The notes below the pieces were generated by a model. The model worked only from the letters and a program-made list of their open reading frames with translations. It made no database searches and was not told the DNA's origin. DNA of 64,000 nt from Halobacillus mangrovi (GTDB lineage: Bacteria > Bacillota > Bacilli > Bacillales > Halobacillaceae): the NCBI RefSeq assembly GCF_002097535.1, contig NZ_CP020772.1:3388501-3452500 (forward strand). Reading direction: 5' to 3'. Positions 42,360 through 51,939 of the stretch are shown piece by piece. Position 1 is the stretch's first letter, and each line of letters opens with the position of its first letter. The position numbers and the translations under genes were made by a program.

Positions 42360-42740
42360 ATGTTTAAAGCCATCTCTACAGAACAAGCCCCTGCCGCTAT
42401 CGGCCCGTATTCTCAAGCTGTGGATCTTGGGAATCTGCTCCTTATATCAGGACAGATTCCATTAGACCCAAAAACCATGGAATTTGTATCCGATGAGGTT
42501 GGTGAGCAGGCGCACCAGGTCATGAAAAATCTTGGGGCTATTCTTGAAGAAGCCGGCTTGAGTTATAGAAATGTTGCCAAAGCAAATATTTACTTAGCTT
42601 CGATGGATGATTTTTCAGTTGTTAACGAAATATACGCCAGCTATTTGAGCGAGCCATATCCAGCAAGAGCGGCTGTTGAAGTAAGCAAACTGCCTAAAGG
42701 TGCATTAGTTGAAATTGAAGCCATTGCAGTAAAAGAATAA
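42360..42740 (+). CDS. ridA: RidA-family enamine/imine deaminase
   Basis: 126 residues. Canonical RidA features: PAAIGPYSQAVDLGN near the N-terminus, GEQAHQVMKNLGAILEEAGLS, and the active-site Arg in YPARAAVEVSKLPKGALVEIEAIA. It hydrolyses reactive enamine intermediates such as 2-aminoacrylate. AGGAGTG precedes the ATG. Terminator at 42757-42784. Confidence 0.93.
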   Translation: MFKAISTEQAPAAIGPYSQAVDLGNLLLISGQIPLDPKTMEFVSDEVGEQAHQVMKNLGAILEEAGLSYRNVAKANIYLASMDDFSVVNEIYASYLSEPYPARAAVEVSKLPKGALVEIEAIAVKE

Positions 42741-42756
42741 TTAATTGTAAAAACCG

Positions 42757-42784
42757 AAAGCAGAGCATTTGCTCTGCTTTTTTC
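42757..42784. terminator. Terminator between ridA and the HTH gene
   Basis: AAAGCAGAGC and GCTCTGCTTT pair, followed by TTTT; it serves the convergent genes. Confidence 0.8.
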
Positions 42785-43013
42785 AATCTTCATCTTTAAC
42801 ATCAGGGTCTTCAGGAATCGGCTCATTTAAATACTCCTGAATCATAGCACGATATTTTTCTATTTGTTCAAAATGAGTGCTGAATTGTTCTCTATTGATC
42901 AGGTATTGGTCCCCGTCATGAAGAGCACGAATTTTTTCCTGCTGTACTAGACGAATGATGTAGTCTTCTGGCAGATCCAAATACTCCGCCGTTTCCTTTA
43001 TAGTCAAATACAT
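42783..43013 (-). CDS. Excisionase-like helix-turn-helix protein
   Basis: 76 residues. MYLTIKETAEYLDLPEDYIIRLVQQEKIRALHDGDQYLI is an HTH_17/MerR-like DNA-binding domain, followed by a short acidic helical tail. It may be a small regulator; no recombinase is nearby. The ATG at 43013 is chosen because GAGGGG lies six to seven bases upstream. Confidence 0.7.
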   Translation of the reverse strand: MYLTIKETAEYLDLPEDYIIRLVQQEKIRALHDGDQYLINREQFSTHFEQIEKYRAMIQEYLNEPIPEDPDVKDED

Positions 43014-43158
43014 AAACATCCCCTCTTTCCATGAATACTATACCACTTAGATGCCTTTCTCAGCACTATTCAGCCAATTTCTAACAAATTGTTTCTTTTA
43101 AGCTTACTTCGGGAAATGTAATCATGAATAAACATTCTAACGAAATGGGTGAGGAGTC

Positions 43159-43992
43159 ATGAGTTCATCAATGACAACGAGCGCGCAAGCTCAACAAACA
43201 AAAGAAGAAATTAAACCCTGGATCCGACGCTTTGGCAGGTTTGGTTACATGGCGAAGGGGGTCGTGTACGGTCTCGTCGGCGTACTGGCGTTTATGGCAG
43301 CCATCGGTGTAGGAGGAAAAACAACCGGCACAAGCGGAATGCTCCGGACCTTAGCGGGAGTTCAGTTTGGAGAAATCCTTCTATGGTTAGTCGGTATCGG
43401 ATTAATTGGTTATGTTATTTGGGATTTTATAAAAGCTATCAAGAACCCTCAAAACAAGGGTGCTATCTCACGGATAGGTTATGCCGTCAGTGGTGTCATC
43501 TATGGTGCTCTCGCTTTCAATGCGATAAAAATTGCGATGAATGCTGGGAACAGCAGTGGCAATTCAGAACAGACACTCTCAGCTAAGTTATTATCCCAGC
43601 CTTTTGGGCAATGGATTGTAGGAGCGATTGGTGTCATCATTATCGGTTACGGATTATACGAACTTTACTCTGGATGGAGCGAAAGGTTCATGAAGCAATT
43701 TAAAACCGGTCAAATGGATCGTCATGAACAAAAAGTTGCCCGAAAATCTGGAAAGATGGGCCTAATTTCAAGAGGAGTTGTACTTGGACTTATTGGATTC
43801 TTCTTTGTACAGACAGCTATGACCGCTAACCCTGATCAAGCTAAAGGACTTGATGGAGCCCTTTCTGAACTGGCCCAAACACCTTATGGGCAATGGATTT
43901 TAGGAGTAGTCGCTTTAGGCTTAATTTTGTATGGGATTTACCAAATTATACGTGGACGTCATGAACATATGAGTTTCGGCAAGATTAAATAG
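43159..43992 (+). CDS. DUF1206 membrane protein
   Basis: 277 residues in three tandem repeats of a two-helix unit: RFGRFGYMAKGVVYGLVGVLAF, then SRIGYAVSGVIYGALAFNAI, then GLISRGVVLGLIGFFFVQTA, each followed by a second helix with PxGQWIxGxxGxxxxGYGxY. Six helices in total, the DUF1206 pattern. Function unknown. AGGAG precedes the ATG. Confidence 0.82.
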   Translation: MSSSMTTSAQAQQTKEEIKPWIRRFGRFGYMAKGVVYGLVGVLAFMAAIGVGGKTTGTSGMLRTLAGVQFGEILLWLVGIGLIGYVIWDFIKAIKNPQNKGAISRIGYAVSGVIYGALAFNAIKIAMNAGNSSGNSEQTLSAKLLSQPFGQWIVGAIGVIIIGYGLYELYSGWSERFMKQFKTGQMDRHEQKVARKSGKMGLISRGVVLGLIGFFFVQTAMTANPDQAKGLDGALSELAQTPYGQWILGVVALGLILYGIYQIIRGRHEHMSFGKIK

Positions 43993-44011
43993 AAGTGAAC
44001 GACTGCATAAA

Positions 44012-44041
44012 AAAGCCTTCCCTATTCAAAGGGAAGGCTTT
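44012..44041 (+). terminator. Terminator of the DUF1206 gene
   Basis: AAAGCCTTCCCT and AGGGAAGGCTTT form a 12-bp stem. Confidence 0.8.
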
Positions 44042-44174
44042 CGATTTTTGTCGCGAATGTACCGACGACCACATTCGTCGTTTAGCTTTTAAGCTTATAC
44101 TTCGTCTTACACAAACAGCTCATCGCCCTTAAACTATACAACATCTCTTGATGATTAGCAATGAATTTTTTCAT

Positions 44175-44190
44175 ACAGGAACCGTCCTGT
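44175..44190. promoter_or_regulatory. Inverted repeat within a promoter
   Basis: ACAGGA-ACCG-TCCTGT lies between TTCATA (44170-44175) and TATACT (44193-44198), which are 17 bp apart. A candidate operator for the following gene. Confidence 0.35.
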
Positions 44191-44229
44191 GCTATACTAA
44201 AATGATGAAAAGAAGACTAGGAGGATCCT

Positions 44230-44685
44230 ATGTTATCGTTTGAAGAAAAATTATCCATTATTGAAGAGTTCGAGGAACTAGAAAAGAAAGAGGTTTCATT
44301 GGGACGAGTGAACTTCCACTATGAAGAGAGCTTATATGATAAAAAAGTTGTCGTCTACCGTTTGCATCCGAATGGCAGCGGCTTCGTATATGCAGGACAA
44401 ATGGAAGACTATCCAACCGACAGTAAAGGCATGGTTAACATTAAGGACTTTGATGCGGATGAGCTGCGTCTGCTCATTAGGGACGCTATTGACTCCTTAT
44501 CTCTCTCCCCTGCTGAGAAAGATCCTGTCATGGAAGAATGGTTAAATGATTATGATCAAGCCCTTGTGCTGATGAGAGAAGAAGACGGCTACAATGTGTA
44601 CGCGGACGAACAATTAGAAGGAACATTCAATTCTTATGAAGAAGCAGCTAATTTCCTTCAACAGGAAGGGTTCAGCCGTTTATAA
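44230..44685 (+). CDS. Unrecognised soluble acidic protein
   Basis: 151 residues, strongly acidic, no membrane segment. N-terminal helix (SFEEKLSIIEEFEELEKKEV), then a mixed domain, and a C-terminal ADEQLEGTFNSYEEAANFLQQEG. I do not recognise the family. AGGAGG precedes the ATG. Its own promoter is marked by an inverted repeat. It precedes the FG-GAP-like gene by about 95 bp. Confidence 0.6.
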   Translation: MLSFEEKLSIIEEFEELEKKEVSLGRVNFHYEESLYDKKVVVYRLHPNGSGFVYAGQMEDYPTDSKGMVNIKDFDADELRLLIRDAIDSLSLSPAEKDPVMEEWLNDYDQALVLMREEDGYNVYADEQLEGTFNSYEEAANFLQQEGFSRL

Positions 44686-44779
44686 AGTTTGAAGGAGGGC
44701 TATAAGCTCTCTTTTTTTATGCCATTATTCTTCAAAACTGAGCATAAAATAGGCTAACACCTTATCAAGGATGGTGGCC

Positions 44780-45532
44780 ATGATGTATTACACCCCTTTT
44801 TACCAAAGGCAAACTCAACCCTCCGGTAATTCTTATATTCTCTCTTATGCCCAGGGAGATGTGAATGGTGATTACATTCCTGATCTTGTTTACCTTGTAG
44901 GGCAAAAATCTCCAGATAGCCCTTACACTACAGACATCACACTCGTTATCCAGGATGGGAAGACTCAGCTTTTTTATTCAGTTCCGTTAAAAACGAATCA
45001 AGGCTATCAGCCAAGCTTATTTCTTGGGGACTTCACTGGTAATAAAGTAAATGATATTTTTATACGCATGGATTCAGGAGGAAGCGGAGGTTTCGGGTAT
45101 TTTTATGTTTATTCCTTCTTAAACAATCAACCTACAGTTTTATTCGACTATGAAACGTTCGATGACCTTTACGACTATTCAGTTATTTATCAGGATCAAT
45201 ACCGAGTAAGAGTGACGAACCAGACACTCGGGTTGACGTTTATGATTGATTTAAGTAACCGGGGAGAAGAGTATTTGGCTGAAATCTACAATTCCGACGG
45301 CACATTAATTTCACCGTTAGAGGGGTCAGTATTAGGTTTGAATCAGCTTTACCCGATTGACTTTAATGGAGATGGAATCTATGAACTGTATGCGCTTCAA
45401 AGGATTATCGGCCGATATAACGCTGATGGCCTTGGACTCGTACAGACACCGCTCCAATGGGATGGCCAGCGCTTCAAGCCCTTCATTGAAAATCAATACG
45501 TTGCCGTTCTCGGACAGCCGTTAAATCCTTAA
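44780..45532 (+). CDS. Protein with FG-GAP/VCBS-like calcium-binding repeats
   Basis: 250 residues. Three Asp-rich loops of the D-x-N-G-D type recur: GDVNGDYIPDLVYL, GDFTGNKVNDIFIR and DFNGDGIYELYAL. These are typical of FG-GAP/VCBS beta-propeller blades binding Ca2+. No signal peptide is visible, so its location is unclear; spore-associated Bacillaceae proteins of this kind exist, but that is only a suggestion. The ATG at 44780 has AAGGA about eight bases upstream. Confidence 0.65.
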   Translation: MMYYTPFYQRQTQPSGNSYILSYAQGDVNGDYIPDLVYLVGQKSPDSPYTTDITLVIQDGKTQLFYSVPLKTNQGYQPSLFLGDFTGNKVNDIFIRMDSGGSGGFGYFYVYSFLNNQPTVLFDYETFDDLYDYSVIYQDQYRVRVTNQTLGLTFMIDLSNRGEEYLAEIYNSDGTLISPLEGSVLGLNQLYPIDFNGDGIYELYALQRIIGRYNADGLGLVQTPLQWDGQRFKPFIENQYVAVLGQPLNP

Positions 45533-45548
45533 ACTTATCACCGAAAAA

Positions 45549-45578
45549 AAGTTGACCTCTGCCTTGAGAGGTCAACTT
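45549..45578. terminator. Bidirectional terminator
   Basis: AAGTTGACCTCT and AGAGGTCAACTT, between convergent genes. Confidence 0.8.
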
Positions 45579-45579
45579 A

Positions 45580-46290
45580 TTAACTTTCTGCAAAGTATTT
45601 TAGTATTTCGCCAACATAATCAAAATCTCCATAGCAGGCTGAAAGCTCAGCTTCTTCAGGAGACCGGCAGCTATAATTTCCTGAGCCTTGCAATTTCTCA
45701 AACATTTTTTTTGAGTACTGAATGGCTAAATCTTTGGAGTATTTCCCTCCATTTTCCTTTACATATTGAATAAAGCCATCTCCGAAATTATACGACTGCA
45801 AAGCGAGTTTCACATCGTTCCCCGCCTTCTCTAATACCTTTGAAAAATAACGCACACCTTGCTTTACAGATTTCTCAGGGTTCTCAATACAGCCTACCTC
45901 ACCGCACAACGATTCAGAAGCCTGCATAGGATCTGCACCTTCCCCCTTGGACTCTTGCATCATCAGGGCAAGGATTACATTCGAATAGGGTTCCACACCA
46001 TATTCCTCTGCATGCTTCTCAATTTCTTGTTCATACTGAAGCACTTGCTCGGAAACATCCGGAAGCTGGCCCACAGGATAAGCATCTCCATCATATTGAA
46101 TGGTAATGTCTTCTCCCATTTGTTCATTTTCCGGTTGTTGTGAGGGCTTTTCTTGGGTTGGCTTACTTTGTTCGGTTTGTTCACTAGTTACGTGTTCTGT
46201 TTTTGAAGGAGAAAGTAGAGAAAAGAGGAATAAGCAGACTACCGTCATACACAGAGTAAAAACGGTCATCCATAAAGGTTGCTTTTTCAT
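45580..46290 (-). CDS. Lysozyme-like (CwlT N-terminal type) cell wall hydrolase
   Basis: 236 residues. An N-terminal membrane anchor (LWMTVFTLCMTVVCLFLFSL) is followed by a Gln/Glu-rich linker and a lysozyme-like domain from about 90, with VILALMMQESKGEGADPMQASESLCG holding the catalytic Glu and ALQSYNFGDGFIQYV after it. It should cut peptidoglycan outside the membrane. Four cysteines in the domain (CGEVGC and CRSPEEAELSAC) may form two disulfides. The CwlT family usually also has an NlpC/P60 part, absent here. GGAGG precedes the ATG. Confidence 0.8.
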   Translation of the reverse strand: MKKQPLWMTVFTLCMTVVCLFLFSLLSPSKTEHVTSEQTEQSKPTQEKPSQQPENEQMGEDITIQYDGDAYPVGQLPDVSEQVLQYEQEIEKHAEEYGVEPYSNVILALMMQESKGEGADPMQASESLCGEVGCIENPEKSVKQGVRYFSKVLEKAGNDVKLALQSYNFGDGFIQYVKENGGKYSKDLAIQYSKKMFEKLQGSGNYSCRSPEEAELSACYGDFDYVGEILKYFAES

Positions 46291-46389
46291 AGGAATTAAC
46301 GCCTCCTATAAACCTCTTCCCTTCTTTTTCCATAAATACTCCTTTTTGGTGGCGTCAAGTCCCCTTCTCTGTTATTTAAGGTAACACTC

Positions 46390-47691
46390 TTAGCCCTGTT
46401 GTTTTATCGTAAACTTCGGAAATCTGAAGATAATTGCTAGAATTCCTGAGACCGCCAGCAATATCGGGTAAAAACAAAACGGTACAATCGCTACAGGTGA
46501 GATACTCGCCACACCTGCCACAGATAAGATCTGTGCACCATAAGGAAGCAAACCTTGGACTGAGCTTGAAAAGATATCCAACAGACTTGCTGATCTTCTG
46601 GAATCAATTTCAAATCGTTCAGAAATCTGTTTTGCGAGAGGACCTGCAGTAATGATAGAAATTGTGTTATTGGCCGTAGACAAGTTAACAGCACTGACCA
46701 GTCCTGCGATTCCGAACTCTCCCCCTCGGTCTGTGCGGGCACCACGGCTGATCGAGTTCAATAAGAAATCGATGCCTCCATTTCTTCGAATCAATTCAAC
46801 CAGACCACCTAATAGAATAACGAGCAGAGAAAGGTTCTGCATGTTTTGGAATCCGTCTCCAAGAAGAGTTACGAAATCCATCATAGAGATCTCATTGACA
46901 GACAGGCCAATGATTCCTGCAAACAGAATGCCTCCCATTAAAACATAAATGACATTCACACCTATAACTGCGAAAATGAGAACACCGAGATAAGGCAAGA
47001 CCTTCACCAATTCATAAGGATGCTCTTCTTGCATGGTTGTAGAAGCATCCGCTGTAATCACACCGAAAATAACCGCTGTGATGATCGCTGCAGGTAAAAC
47101 TATAAAGAAATTGGCTTTGAATTTATCTTTCATTTCTGTTCCTTGTGTACGGACGGCCGCAATGGTTGTGTCTGATATGATTGACAAGTTGTCCCCGAAC
47201 ATCGCACCGCTGACAATTGCTCCCATAGTCAAAGCAACATTCACGTCAGTTTGCTCTGCAATTCCCATTCCAATCGGAGCAAGGGCAACAATCGTTCCTA
47301 CAGAAGTTCCCATTGATATTGAAATAAAACAAGCAATGACGAATAATCCCACAATCAATAAGTTGCCTGGAAGTACGCTAAGGCCTAAATTGACGGTCGA
47401 ATCAACAGCCCCTACACCTTCTGCAACGGAAGAAAATGCCCCCGCCAATAAGAAGATGATCACCATAAGGATGATATCAGGATGGCCTCCTCCTTCTGTA
47501 AGGTGACGAAGCTTGTCTTGAAAGCTCATCTCTCGATTCATTAATAATGCAACGAGAATCGCTGCAAATAAAGCAACGAGAACAGGCAGCTTATAGAAAT
47601 CTCCCGTTAAAATTCCAGTTCCAATAAAAAGTATGATAAAAACCGCAAAAGGGATTAGAGCTAAAGGATTCCCTTTTCTAAGTTGTTCCAT
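46390..47691 (-). CDS. NhaC-superfamily antiporter
   Basis: 433 residues with about eleven helices. MFGDNLSIISDTTIAAVRTQG near 165-190 and STANNTISIITAGPLAKQISE near 345 are NhaC/ion-transporter-superfamily features. It may exchange Na+, malate or an amino acid against H+; the exact substrate is unclear. It has a separate leader with a possible terminator (47789-47810). GGAGGG precedes the ATG. Confidence 0.82.
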   Translation of the reverse strand: MEQLRKGNPLALIPFAVFIILFIGTGILTGDFYKLPVLVALFAAILVALLMNREMSFQDKLRHLTEGGGHPDIILMVIIFLLAGAFSSVAEGVGAVDSTVNLGLSVLPGNLLIVGLFVIACFISISMGTSVGTIVALAPIGMGIAEQTDVNVALTMGAIVSGAMFGDNLSIISDTTIAAVRTQGTEMKDKFKANFFIVLPAAIITAVIFGVITADASTTMQEEHPYELVKVLPYLGVLIFAVIGVNVIYVLMGGILFAGIIGLSVNEISMMDFVTLLGDGFQNMQNLSLLVILLGGLVELIRRNGGIDFLLNSISRGARTDRGGEFGIAGLVSAVNLSTANNTISIITAGPLAKQISERFEIDSRRSASLLDIFSSSVQGLLPYGAQILSVAGVASISPVAIVPFCFYPILLAVSGILAIIFRFPKFTIKQQG

Positions 47692-47779
47692 TCTATTTCC
47701 CTCCTTATTAATATGAGCGCAAGTGTCCTAACCCCCCTAAAAAATTCTTAAGGGATATTTGCTAAATGAATTTTAGGAC

Positions 47780-47812
47780 ATTAAAAAAAGCCTCCACTTT
47801 AAAGCGGGCTCT
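47780..47812 (-). terminator. Possible leader terminator upstream of the antiporter
   Basis: On the minus strand AGCCCGC and GTGGAGGCT can pair with two bulges, followed by seven T. It lies in a divergent intergenic region, 98 bp before the antiporter start. The stem is imperfect, so this could be chance. Confidence 0.4.
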
Positions 47813-47968
47813 ATAAGCAATTATTCTAAGTGAAAATCTCGTTATTACTCTACACCAATGACTATATGATTAGCAAGTTTCGAGAGGCTTGATCTTTTCC
47901 ATCTTATTCTGCAATGGACTGTGAAGGCTGATATAATGATGTCATCTTATAAAGGAGGAGTGATTTCC

Positions 47969-48475
47969 ATGCATGAAGAAGCTGAAAAAATCATTAATAA
48001 ACTTGGCTTAGACCGTCACCCGGAAGGCGGTTTTTATAAACAAACGTACTCTTCTGACGAAAAAGCAGGGGATAAGACTCTAATTAAGAAATACAATGGA
48101 GAGCGATTATTTTATACGAGCATCTACTTCCTTCTTCGTTCTGAAGATGTGTCTCACCTTCACCGTTTAAAATCAGATGAGCTGTGGTACTTCCATTCCG
48201 GCAGTCCTTTGACTATTCATATGATCCATCCCAATGGAATCTATGAAGAAGTAAGATTAGGACTTGATTTAGATAACGGTGAAGTGCCGCAATACAGGGT
48301 GCCAAAGCACACGATCTTCGGCTCTTCCGTTAATGAACGTGACACATTCTCCCTCGTCAGTTGTATGGTCTCTCCTGGATTCGACTTTGATGACTTTGAA
48401 CTGTTCAATAAGGAAGACCTGTTAGAACAGTATCCGGAACATCATAAGATAATAAACACACTAGCCTCTAATTAA
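47969..48475 (+). CDS. Cupin DUF985 family protein
   Basis: 168 residues. LDRHPEGGFYKQTYSS near the N-terminus, TSIYFLLRSEDVSHLHRLKSDELWYFHSG with metal-type His, and LVSCMVSPGFDFDDFEL form the cupin_5 pattern. Function unknown; a sugar-related isomerase role is possible. ATG at 47969 has AAAGGAGG upstream; TATAAT lies at 47932-47937. Terminator at 48552-48585. Confidence 0.82.
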   Translation: MHEEAEKIINKLGLDRHPEGGFYKQTYSSDEKAGDKTLIKKYNGERLFYTSIYFLLRSEDVSHLHRLKSDELWYFHSGSPLTIHMIHPNGIYEEVRLGLDLDNGEVPQYRVPKHTIFGSSVNERDTFSLVSCMVSPGFDFDDFELFNKEDLLEQYPEHHKIINTLASN

Positions 48476-48551
48476 ACTTTTGCCGTTTAACCCCCTAAAG
48501 AAAAACAGGATGTCGAATAGTATGAATGTAAGACCTCCCCCTAAAAATTAC

Positions 48552-48585
48552 GAGCACAGCCAAAATTTGGCTGTGCTCTTTTTTG
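48552..48585 (+). terminator. Terminator of the cupin gene
   Basis: A 13-bp stem GAGCACAGCCAAA/TTTGGCTGTGCTC with a T-run. Confidence 0.82.
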
Positions 48586-48667
48586 TTTCATTACCGCCCT
48601 CTCCAAGTATGTGTAAGCATGGTAAACTGATAATAGGAGAATTCAATATATAGAAAAGGTGGTCTTT

Positions 48668-49684
48668 ATGATTAATGTAGCCCTACTTAGCAAGTGGCAC
48701 GTCCATGCCGTGGATTACGCAAAAGAAGCGCAGGAAAACCCGGATATTACGATTGAACTCCTATGGGATGAGGATGCTGAACGCGGAGCTCACTGGGCTG
48801 AGGAATTACATGTGCCCTTTGAGAAAGATTTGGATGCGGTTCTGTCTAACCCTTCCATTGATGCTGTCATTGTTTCTACTCCGACGAATTTACATAAAGA
48901 AATCATCATTGCTGCGGCTAAACACGGAAAGCATATTTTTACAGAAAAAGTGCTCGCTTTTACATCAAAAGATTGCCAGGACATATTGGATGAAGTCAAT
49001 AAAGCTGGAGTAGAGTTTATGATCTCTCTCCCAAGACTGACAGCAGACTACTATTTATATGCCCAACAAGCCTTAGATCAAGGATTACTCGGCAACCTAA
49101 CTATGCTAAGATGCCGAGTGGCCCATAACGGCGCTGTCCCAACAAAGGAAAATCAGGATGGCTGGCTTCCAGACCGCTTTTTTGATGAAGAAGCGTGTGG
49201 CGGCGGTTCATTGATCGACCTCGGCGCCCACCCTATTTACCTTGCCAATCGGTTAGCAGAAGGTAATCCAGTAACAGTGACAGGAGCATTGAAATCCTTA
49301 ATGAACCGAGGAGTCGATGACTATTCTGCCGCTCTTATAGAATATGACTCCGGAGCAATCGCAACACTTGAAACCAGTTTCGTATCCACAGGCAGCCCTT
49401 TTCAGCTTGAATTGTATGGCACAGAAGGAACTTTACTCGTGGAAGATCGTCAAATCAGGGTAAAAAGCACTCATCTTGCTGAAGAAAACTGGGTGACTCC
49501 TGACCAAATCCCGGAGGCAGATCCCATGCCGATGGAACAATGGGTATCCTCTATTATGGATGGAAAACAGGCGAATATCTATCAGAAAGATGCGATTCTG
49601 TTAACGCTTATTAATGAAGCAGCGGCTCTTTCTCATAAGGAAGATCGCAAGGTAAAGCTGATCGAAAATCAGATTAAGAAATAA
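48668..49684 (+). CDS. Gfo/Idh/MocA-family oxidoreductase
   Basis: 338 residues. NAD(P)-binding half begins INVALLSKWHVHAVDYAKEA and continues AVIVSTPTNLHKEIIIAAAKHGKHIFTEK (the E-K pair near 98), then GGGSLIDLGAHPIYLANRL near 180 with the active-site Asp-His. Its substrate is probably a sugar or polyol. The first loop has no clear G-x-G-x-x-G, so cofactor binding may be atypical. ATG at 48668 has AAAGGTGG upstream. Confidence 0.87.
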   Translation: MINVALLSKWHVHAVDYAKEAQENPDITIELLWDEDAERGAHWAEELHVPFEKDLDAVLSNPSIDAVIVSTPTNLHKEIIIAAAKHGKHIFTEKVLAFTSKDCQDILDEVNKAGVEFMISLPRLTADYYLYAQQALDQGLLGNLTMLRCRVAHNGAVPTKENQDGWLPDRFFDEEACGGGSLIDLGAHPIYLANRLAEGNPVTVTGALKSLMNRGVDDYSAALIEYDSGAIATLETSFVSTGSPFQLELYGTEGTLLVEDRQIRVKSTHLAEENWVTPDQIPEADPMPMEQWVSSIMDGKQANIYQKDAILLTLINEAAALSHKEDRKVKLIENQIKK

Positions 49685-49694
49685 TCCTCCTATC

Positions 49695-49727
49695 AAAAAA
49701 GACCACTCAAAAGGAGTGGTCTTTTCT
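49695..49727. terminator. Terminator of the ECF/nucleoside operon
   Basis: AAAAAAGACCACTC and GAGTGGTCTTTT pair; it closes the glcB end and the oxidoreductase end. Confidence 0.85.
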
Positions 49728-49728
49728 A

Positions 49729-51912
49729 TCAAACTTTATTCAAGAGCAGTTGCTGCTTCCTTTCCAGGCGGCGTTTATGAAGGATCGGCTCTGTGTATCC
49801 ATTCGGCTGCGACAGCCCTTTGAAAACTAAATCACAGGCAGCTTGAAAAGCGATGGATTGGTCATAGTTTTCAGCCATAGGCTGATAGTCAGGATCCCCA
49901 GCGTTTTGCTGATCAACGACTTTGGCCATCCGCTTCATCGTCTCCAGTACCTGTTCGCCTGCCACGATGTTCTGATGCAGCCAATTTGCCATATGCTGGC
50001 TGGAGATTCTTAAGGTCGCCCTGTCTTCCATTAACCCGATGTTATGGATATCGGGGACTTTGGAACATCCGACCCCGTGGTTCACCCAGCGAACGACATA
50101 CCCTAAAATCCCTTGCGCGTTATTATCGAGCTCTTCCTGAATTTCTTCTTCGGACCAATCCGAATTCTCTGCGACAGGGATTTCCAGGATGTCCTCTCGA
50201 TAGTCCTGAATGTTTGCGGCAATTTGCTGCTGGGTAGCTTTGACGTTGTAGTAATGATAGTGGATCGCATGCAGCGTCGCTGCGGTCGGAGATGGCACCC
50301 AGGCGGTATTGGCTCCTGCTTTCAGCTGCGAGCCCTTCTCCTCAAGCATTGCCTTCATCATCTCCGGCATCGCCCACATCCCTTTTCCGATTTGAGCACG
50401 CCCGAACAGTCCTGCCTCTAATCCAACGCTAACATTTGATTTCTCATAAGCATCCAGCCACTTCGAACCTTTCATTTCCTTCTTCCTTATCATCGGTCCG
50501 GCAGCCATAGACGAATGAATTTCGTCTCCCGTCCGGTCCAGAAAGCCGGTATTGATGAAAACGATCCGTTCTTTCGCTTTCTCGATACAGTTTTTCAGAT
50601 TCAGCGTCGTACGTCTCTCTTCATCCATAATGCCCATTTTGATCGTGTTGCGGTTTAGCTTTAACAGATCTTCAATTCTGTTGAATAGATCATTGGCAAA
50701 AGCGACTTCTTCTGATCCGTGCATTTTCGGCTTAACGATATAGATGGATTTCTTCGCAGAATTTTCATAGCGGCTGTTTCTTATTAAATCGTGTCTGGCG
50801 ACAAGCGAAGTAAGTACGCCGTCCATGATCCCCTCTGGAACTTCCTCTCCTTTTTCATCCAGTATAGAAGGTGTCGTCATCAGGTGTCCGACATTTCTCA
50901 TAAACATAAGCGAACGGCCGTGGAGCGTAATATCTTCCCCTTCTGGCGTAATATACTTTCGATCAGGGTTCAAGTTCCGCGTAACGGTTCTGCCTGACTT
51001 TTGGAAGGTAGCCTTCAGCCTCCCTTTCATTAACCCGAGGAGATTCCGATAAACAAGCACTTTATCCTCGGCATCGACGGCTGCTACAGAGTCTTCACAA
51101 TCCATGATTGTAGTCGTGGCTGATTCCATCACGATATCACTAATGCCCACAGGATCCCTCTTACCAACCGGATGATTCGGGTTAATTTCGATTTCCAGAT
51201 GGAGGCCGTGATTTTGAAGCAGTATCGCTGACGGTTCTGATGGGGAACCTTGATACCCTTTGAATTGAGCTTGATTCTTCAGCGTTACTTTTTCTCCATT
51301 TTGAAGGATGGCGGCAAGGGTCCCTGCTTCAATGGCGTATGTAACGACATCTTTGTGAGAAGCCTGTTCGAGTGCGAAGATTTCATCAAGAAACGCTTTC
51401 GCATACGCCACGACCTTTTCTCCACGCTTCGGATTATAAGAGTTTCCTTTTTCAAAGCCTTCCTCTTCCGGAATGGCATCCGTTCCGTAAAGCGCATCGT
51501 ACAGGCTTCCATAACGGGCATTGGCTGCGTTGAGGGCATATCGGGCGTTATCTGCCGGGACAACGAGCTGAGGACCTGCCTGAACAGCAATTTCATCGTC
51601 CACATCCTTTGTAGTGATGGTAAAGTCCTCGCCTTCAGGTTCTAAATAATTGATTTCCTTGAGGAATTCTTTGTAGGAGTCTTTGTCATAAAAACCTGAA
51701 TGTTCGTTATGCCAAGTATCGATTTGTTTTTGGATCTTGTCCCTTTTGGCTAGCAGATCTTTATTGATCGGGGTTAACTCGTGGATTAACGTATCAAAAT
51801 CCTCCCAGAATTGATCCTGGTCCACTCCGCTTTCCGGCAGAGCTTCGGAGACAATGAATTCATATAATTTCGAATCGACCTCTAGATTTCCGACTTTAAC
51901 ATAGTCACTCAT
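49729..51912 (-). CDS. glcB: Malate synthase G
   Basis: 727 residues, the length of MSG-type enzymes. It condenses glyoxylate with acetyl-CoA to malate. Motifs: [17 protein letters not shown] near 270, [11 protein letters not shown] and [18 protein letters not shown] near 400, [17 protein letters not shown] near 430 and [18 protein letters not shown] near 470. It lies only 27 bp after xapX with no terminator between, so it appears to be the last gene of the nucleoside operon. No isocitrate lyase or glycolate oxidase is in the window. GGAGG precedes the ATG. Confidence 0.95.
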   Translation of the reverse strand: MSDYVKVGNLEVDSKLYEFIVSEALPESGVDQDQFWEDFDTLIHELTPINKDLLAKRDKIQKQIDTWHNEHSGFYDKDSYKEFLKEINYLEPEGEDFTITTKDVDDEIAVQAGPQLVVPADNARYALNAANARYGSLYDALYGTDAIPEEEGFEKGNSYNPKRGEKVVAYAKAFLDEIFALEQASHKDVVTYAIEAGTLAAILQNGEKVTLKNQAQFKGYQGSPSEPSAILLQNHGLHLEIEINPNHPVGKRDPVGISDIVMESATTTIMDCEDSVAAVDAEDKVLVYRNLLGLMKGRLKATFQKSGRTVTRNLNPDRKYITPEGEDITLHGRSLMFMRNVGHLMTTPSILDEKGEEVPEGIMDGVLTSLVARHDLIRNSRYENSAKKSIYIVKPKMHGSEEVAFANDLFNRIEDLLKLNRNTIKMGIMDEERRTTLNLKNCIEKAKERIVFINTGFLDRTGDEIHSSMAAGPMIRKKEMKGSKWLDAYEKSNVSVGLEAGLFGRAQIGKGMWAMPEMMKAMLEEKGSQLKAGANTAWVPSPTAATLHAIHYHYYNVKATQQQIAANIQDYREDILEIPVAENSDWSEEEIQEELDNNAQGILGYVVRWVNHGVGCSKVPDIHNIGLMEDRATLRISSQHMANWLHQNIVAGEQVLETMKRMAKVVDQQNAGDPDYQPMAENYDQSIAFQAACDLVFKGLSQPNGYTEPILHKRRLERKQQLLLNKV

Positions 51913-51939
51913 ATAATTCCTCCTTCATATGTGATTGAA

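Noticed and set aside
47811..47920. A known riboswitch class before the NhaC-type gene (lysine, glycine, guanidine)
   Set aside because: No conserved core of these families could be found by eye.
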